8,687 nt of DNA from Candidatus Nitrosopumilus sp. GTDB taxonomy: Archaea; Thermoproteota; Nitrososphaeria; Nitrososphaerales; Nitrosopumilaceae. Made by a program: the position numbers and the translations under genes. The DNA is taken from contig JAEMQG010000142.1 in NCBI GenBank assembly GCA_022758935.1, positions 1 to 8,687 on the forward strand, written 5' to 3'. Below the pieces are notes generated by a model. The model was not told the DNA's origin and ran no database searches. It saw only the letters and a program-made list of their open reading frames with translations. Position 1 is the first letter of the stretch. The number at the start of each line of letters is the position of its first letter. Positions 6,263-8,687 of this stretch are shown piece after piece.

Positions 6263-7015
6263 ATGTCAGATAATGCCATAGAAGTAAGATCACTTTGTAA
6301 GACCTTCAAGATTGATTACAACAAGTCAGTCTCCCATACGGCAGAGGAGCTAAATGATAAACGTTACAGCAGTGACAAGATTGAAGTTCTAAATGACATT
6401 TCATTTGATGTAAAAAAAGGAGAGATGTTTGGAATTGTTGGGCGAAACGGCATAGGAAAGACAACGCTACTTAGAATCATTGCTGGAATTTACAAGCCTG
6501 ATTCAGGCACAGTTAAGGTAGATGGTAGTTTGATCCCATTACTCTCACTTGGAACTGGTTTTGACATTGAACTTGATGCCAAAGATAACATCATCATGTA
6601 TGGGAAAATTTTAGGATTTTCAGATAAGGAAATACAGCAAAAAATACTTGAAATCTTGAGATTTGCAGAACTAGAAAAATTTGCAAATGTGAAATTAAAA
6701 AAATTCTCCACAGGGATGGTCATGCGATTGGCCTTTACTACTGCAATGCAGATAGATCCCGATATAATTTTGGTTGATGAAATATTGGGTGTGGGTGATG
6801 TGGCGTTTCAAAAGAAGAGTTATGATGCATTTATGTCATTTAGGCAAAAAAAGAAAACCATAGTATATGTTTCACAGGATGTAAATTCAATCAATACACT
6901 GTGTAATAGAGCCATGTTGTTAAACAAAGGACGAATTGAGAGTATTGGAAGTCCTAGCAAAGTAGTCAATGATTATTTGGGGATTTTTGAAAAACCCAAA
7001 GAATCAATCAAATAA
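6263..7015 (+). CDS. Wzt/TagH-type ABC transporter ATPase for glycan export
   Basis: 250 residues, a nucleotide-binding domain only. Walker A is 'GRNGIGKTT' (60-68, K66), the signature region is 'KFSTGMVMRLAF' (147-158), and Walker B with catalytic Glu is 'DIILVDEILGVGD' (167-179, E173). The 'STGMxMRLAF' form of the signature and the insertion at about 20-40 before the first core strands are typical of polysaccharide exporters (Wzt, TagH, RfbE). It powers the permease encoded directly upstream. Two things are unusual. The switch (H-loop) His expected in 'VSH-D' is Gln205 ('YVSQDVNSI', 202-210). The chain also ends soon after the ATPase core, so the C-terminal glycan-binding domain of E. coli O9a Wzt is absent, as in TagH-like or lipid-cap-independent exporters. 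The gene closes the operon and is followed by T-rich DNA. Confidence 0.95.
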   Translation: MSDNAIEVRSLCKTFKIDYNKSVSHTAEELNDKRYSSDKIEVLNDISFDVKKGEMFGIVGRNGIGKTTLLRIIAGIYKPDSGTVKVDGSLIPLLSLGTGFDIELDAKDNIIMYGKILGFSDKEIQQKILEILRFAELEKFANVKLKKFSTGMVMRLAFTTAMQIDPDIILVDEILGVGDVAFQKKSYDAFMSFRQKKKTIVYVSQDVNSINTLCNRAMLLNKGRIESIGSPSKVVNDYLGIFEKPKESIK

Positions 7016-7026
7016 GGTTTCAAAAT

Positions 7027-7050
7027 GTTTTTTTAATTCCAATTGTTTTT
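7027..7050 (+). terminator. T-rich archaeal terminator after the exporter operon
   Basis: Seven T residues (7028-7034) and five more (7046-7050) occur 13-35 bp after the ATPase stop. Archaeal RNA polymerase terminates at such oligo-T tracts without needing a hairpin. The following gene is on the opposite strand, so a terminator is expected here. Confidence 0.5.
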
Positions 7051-7107
7051 ATCATGACTCCCTGAAATCAAAGAGGTTGTAGAACCAAAGAGATTGATTC
7101 GACAAAT

Positions 7108-7135
7108 AATGTCCTTAATTATTTAGGAGGACATT
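7108..7135. repeat. Perfect 8-bp inverted repeat over the regulator's stop codon
   Basis: AATGTCCT (7108-7115) and AGGACATT (7128-7135) are exact reverse complements separated by 12 bp. The stop codon of the minus-strand regulator (7123-7125) lies in the loop. In that transcript it would make an 8-bp stem with a 12-base A/U-rich loop, and a smaller hairpin could also form in transcripts reading through from the exporter operon. It may aid termination or RNA stability, or be a protein-binding palindrome. Confidence 0.5.
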
Positions 7136-7548
7136 GTTTTTAATGATTCATTGGTGAGGTTTAATTCTTCACGTAATAATTTTTTTCTTACTAGTAATGA
7201 TTTACGATTGTTTGCAGATGATCTTATCTTAGATAGGAGTCTTTCATAAGTTAGTTGCTTATCTGCAATTTCACCACTTGCAATGCCTACACCTGTCTTA
7301 ATCGTTTGAATAATAGGATTTTTCATATCTATCATACATACTATGGCCTTGCCTTTTGTTTTTGATAGTCTAATCATTCCTTGTGCGGATAGATCATCAA
7401 GGCATTTGTATAAAGTAGTCTTGCTCATTTTTATATTTTCTATGATCTCAGCACTTGTAAATTCAGTGGTAGGAAATTCCATTAGAAAATCAATGATCCT
7501 CATCTGTGGAGAATTACCATAGATATGAATTATCAGAGAGTCTTCCAT
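7123..7548 (-). CDS. Winged-helix transcriptional regulator
   Basis: A 141-residue protein from the ATG at 7548. The start 'MEDSLIIHIYGNSPQMRIIDFL' pattern, then a helix-turn-helix (31-54: 'TSAEIIENI', 'MSKTTLYKCLDDL') and a basic wing with 'KTKGKAIV' (58-73), is the layout of archaeal winged-helix regulators common in Nitrososphaeria and haloarchaea. After the DNA-binding domain, residues 76-141 are helical and charged ('YERLLSKIRSS', 'RKKLLREELNL') and may form a dimerisation helix. An upstream in-frame ATG at 7566 would add six residues. The 7548 start is preferred because the TATA-like box ATTAAATA (7572-7579) is then about 27 bp away, fitting a leaderless transcript, and because it gives the usual family N-terminus. 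It is divergent from the small gene at 7615. No ligand domain is visible, and its targets are unknown. Confidence 0.88.
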   Translation of the reverse strand: MEDSLIIHIYGNSPQMRIIDFLMEFPTTEFTSAEIIENIKMSKTTLYKCLDDLSAQGMIRLSKTKGKAIVCMIDMKNPIIQTIKTGVGIASGEIADKQLTYERLLSKIRSSANNRKSLLVRKKLLREELNLTNESLKTMSS

Positions 7549-7570
7549 TATAGATGTGATGTGCATTATT

Positions 7571-7582
7571 GTATTTAATATA
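7571..7582. promoter_or_regulatory. Shared TATA-like element between divergent genes
   Basis: GTATTTAATATA is nearly symmetrical and reads as a TATA-like box on both strands. It is 27-30 bp from the ATG at 7548 on the minus strand (leaderless spacing) and about 38 bp from the ATG at 7615 on the plus strand (short leader of about 12 bases). One element may therefore serve both genes. Confidence 0.5.
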
Positions 7583-7591
7583 CGAGCTAAG

Positions 7592-7612
7592 ATAGTATCA
7601 TTAGTGTACTAT
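7592..7612. repeat. Inverted repeat ATAGTA-N9-TACTAT, candidate operator
   Basis: Perfect 6-bp arms at 7592-7597 and 7607-7612 with a 9-bp spacer; their centres are 15 bp apart. It sits between the TATA-like element and the ATG at 7615, where a bound repressor would block the plus-strand gene. The neighbouring winged-helix regulator is an obvious candidate binder, but no consensus is known to compare with. Confidence 0.4.
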
Positions 7613-7614
7613 AC

Positions 7615-7896
7615 ATGAAGCATGATTTTACAGATAGTGAATTGCAGGCACAGATATTATGGTCACTATACCAGCACGGTAAATGGTCTGAAATATACAC
7701 AAACTATGATACTTTCAAAAGAAGATTAAGTGTGGTAGTAAAAAACAATGGGAAAAATACCGAGAAGCAAGTCAAGGCACTAGTAAAAATGCGGATAATA
7801 CTACCTCGAAAGAATTGGGATACAATTTCACTTAATCCATATTACAAAAATACGATCAAGCAAATGATAAAAGATAATTTAGGATTTGAACCTTGA
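7615..7896 (+). CDS. Small winged-helix-like protein of unknown function
   Basis: 93 residues, basic and mostly helical, with no signal peptide or membrane segment. I do not recognise a named family. The layout resembles a minimal winged helix: helix 1 at about 6-21 ('DSELQAQILWSLYQHG'), a second helix at about 32-44, a putative recognition helix with 'TEKQVKALVKM' (49-59), and a short hairpin 'IILPRKNWDTISLNPYY' (61-77) as the wing, followed by a C-terminal helix. This suggests DNA binding, but the assignment rests on pattern only. It is divergent from the winged-helix regulator at 7123-7548 and shares its 66-bp upstream region, so the two may be co-regulated or regulate each other. It is followed by T-rich DNA, consistent with a single-gene transcript. 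Confidence 0.7.
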   Translation: MKHDFTDSELQAQILWSLYQHGKWSEIYTNYDTFKRRLSVVVKNNGKNTEKQVKALVKMRIILPRKNWDTISLNPYYKNTIKQMIKDNLGFEP

Positions 7897-7970
7897 AAAA
7901 GAATCATAGAATGTAAAGAAGATAGGATGTTCCTGGTGCATAGTTGGTATACAGATAAAACCTTCAACAT

Positions 7971-8003
7971 TATTTTTTGAAATATTTTTCTAGGCAAGTT
8001 TTT
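7971..8003 (+). terminator. T-rich terminator after the small winged-helix-like gene
   Basis: Three T tracts (7973-7978, 7985-7989, 7999-8003) lie within 33 bp on the plus strand, downstream of the stop at 7896 and before a convergent gene. This is the usual appearance of an archaeal oligo-T terminator. The rest of the 143-bp gap (7897-8039) shows nothing else I can name. Confidence 0.45.
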
Positions 8004-8006
8004 AGG

Positions 8007-8017
8007 AAAACAAAAAA
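8007..8017 (-). terminator. T-rich terminator after the SdrD-like gene
   Basis: On the minus strand this reads TTTTTTGTTTT, 23 bp after the stop of the SdrD-like gene at 8040. Together with the plus-strand tracts just beside it, it makes a back-to-back terminator between convergent genes. Confidence 0.45.
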
Positions 8018-8039
8018 TCTAGTTGTAATGTAAAATTCT

Positions 8040-8687
8040 CTAATGAAGTCCTATCTTGACTGTGGTTGTGCTGTTTGGAGTTACTGAGACAAATTCAAAT
8101 CCGCCGTTTGCAGTAGTGATTGTAGTAAATCCTGGAGGCAAAACAGCTGCGTTGATTTGCGCAAGAACCACATCTGGGATTAATCCACTGTGAGTTGTGA
8201 TTCCAGCGGAATTTGTAACTTGTACGTCTGCTTGCGCAGTGAGTAATTCAAATGTAAACACTACCGCATTTTGTACACCTGCTTCATCAATATCTTTGAT
8301 GCCGTTACTGTTAGTATCATTAAACACATCAAATACTATAGTTCCCTGGTCTGCTGGAGTGATCGGTTTGAGTGCAAAGTTTACAGTTGTTGTGGTACCT
8401 TGACCTAGAGTTTGATAGCTATAGGTAGTTGTGTGTGGAAGATGTCCTGCTGGAATTGGTGCTGCTTGGACCAACACTACATCAGGTAAAATGCCAGTTG
8501 CATTGTATGCACCATTGACATCAGTAAATACAGTAGTTTGAGTCAGTGTAAGGAAATCAACAACAAACACTTGGACTCCTGCAAGTCCTGGTTCAATTCC
8601 GTCTTGTACTCCGTTGTTATTCGTATCCTCAAATACAGTTCCATTGACGGTAGCTCTATTTTGTGGAATAATTGGTGTCATTGGGAA
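8040..8687 (-). CDS. SdrD B-like repeat surface protein, C-terminal part (5' end beyond window)
   Basis: The frame is open to the right edge, and its first Met (8681) is internal: the codons before it encode Phe-Pro, and 'FPMTPIIPQ' aligns with the inter-repeat linker 'FALKPITPA' at 102-110, counting from that Met. Two SdrD B-like (prealbumin/CNA-B fold) repeats of about 100 residues are visible, at about 12-105 and 113-213. Each begins with a calcium-loop motif, 'DTNNNGVQDGIEPG' (19-32) and 'DTNSNGIKDIDEAG' (122-135), and contains 'G-x-x-PDVVL-x-Q' (63-72, 167-175). Such domains stiffen secreted or cell-wall proteins and bind calcium. The composition is rich in Thr, Val and Asn with few Lys, as expected for an exported protein, but the signal peptide would lie outside the window. 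The protein ends right after the second repeat with no transmembrane anchor or sorting motif. The gene is visibly richer in G+C than the glycan genes. Confidence 0.88.
   Translation of the reverse strand, partial: FPMTPIIPQNRATVNGTVFEDTNNNGVQDGIEPGLAGVQVFVVDFLTLTQTTVFTDVNGAYNATGILPDVVLVQAAPIPAGHLPHTTTYSYQTLGQGTTTTVNFALKPITPADQGTIVFDVFNDTNSNGIKDIDEAGVQNAVVFTFELLTAQADVQVTNSAGITTHSGLIPDVVLAQINAAVLPPGFTTITTANGGFEFVSVTPNSTTTVKIGLH

Noticed and set aside
6490..6723. Open frame of 77 codons on the minus strand
   Set aside because: It is antisense to the ATPase core between Walker A and the signature motif.
7066..7092. Direct repeat AATCAAAGAG / AACCAAAGAG and small GGTT-GTAG-AACC hairpin between the convergent genes
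   Set aside because: The repeats are 10 bp and imperfect and the stem is only 4 bp; both are within what chance gives in such sequence.
8197..8403. Open frame of 68 codons on the plus strand
   Set aside because: It is antisense to the SdrD-like repeats and reflects their repetitive Thr/Val codons.

Overview
The window looks like a piece of chromosome from an ammonia-oxidising archaeon of the Nitrososphaeria (Thaumarchaeota; Nitrosopumilus or Nitrosarchaeum-like). This is inferred from the low G+C, TATA-like boxes at near-leaderless spacing instead of Shine-Dalgarno sites, an archaeal winged-helix regulator with the 'YGNSPQxRI' opening, and a surface protein built of SdrD B-like calcium-binding repeats. 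No rRNA, tRNA, CRISPR array, transposase or integrase was found.

Positions 1-7015 form a surface-glycan locus. The left arm (4219 down to 1, minus strand) carries three genes in one direction: a methyltransferase with a long C-terminal coiled coil (3056-4219), an FkbM-family methyltransferase (2279-2995), and a very large gene that runs off the left edge (1-2228). The large gene fuses a methyltransferase, a coiled coil and a GT4-type glycosyltransferase in one chain of at least 742 residues. The right arm (4315-7015, plus strand) is a compact operon: a GT4-type glycosyltransferase, then a Wzm/TagG-type ABC-2 permease and a Wzt/TagH-type ATPase whose start codon directly follows the permease stop. 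The likely job of the locus is to assemble a methylated polysaccharide or glycan on the cytoplasmic face of the membrane and export it by the ABC-transporter-dependent route.

The most interesting observation is modular. The fused protein has the same parts, in the same order, as two separate neighbours: the methyltransferase-coiled-coil protein and the glycosyltransferase, whose genes start 95 bp apart on opposite strands. Both coiled coils are built of 14-residue units encoded by a degenerate 42-bp tandem repeat, and both are followed by the same tail module. This recalls the WbdD chain terminator of E. coli O8/O9a, where a methyltransferase-linked coiled coil acts as a chain-length ruler. 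That comparison is an inference, and the ATPase here lacks the C-terminal glycan-binding domain known from that system. The ATPase also has Gln at the position where the switch-loop His is expected.

Positions 7016-8039 hold a small regulatory region: a winged-helix regulator (minus strand) divergent from a 93-residue winged-helix-like protein (plus strand). They share a short intergenic region with a TATA-like element and an inverted repeat, and a perfect 8-bp inverted repeat spans the regulator's stop codon. The right edge (8040-8687, minus strand) is the C-terminal part of a secreted SdrD-like repeat protein. It is visibly richer in G+C than the glycan genes and has no visible membrane anchor.
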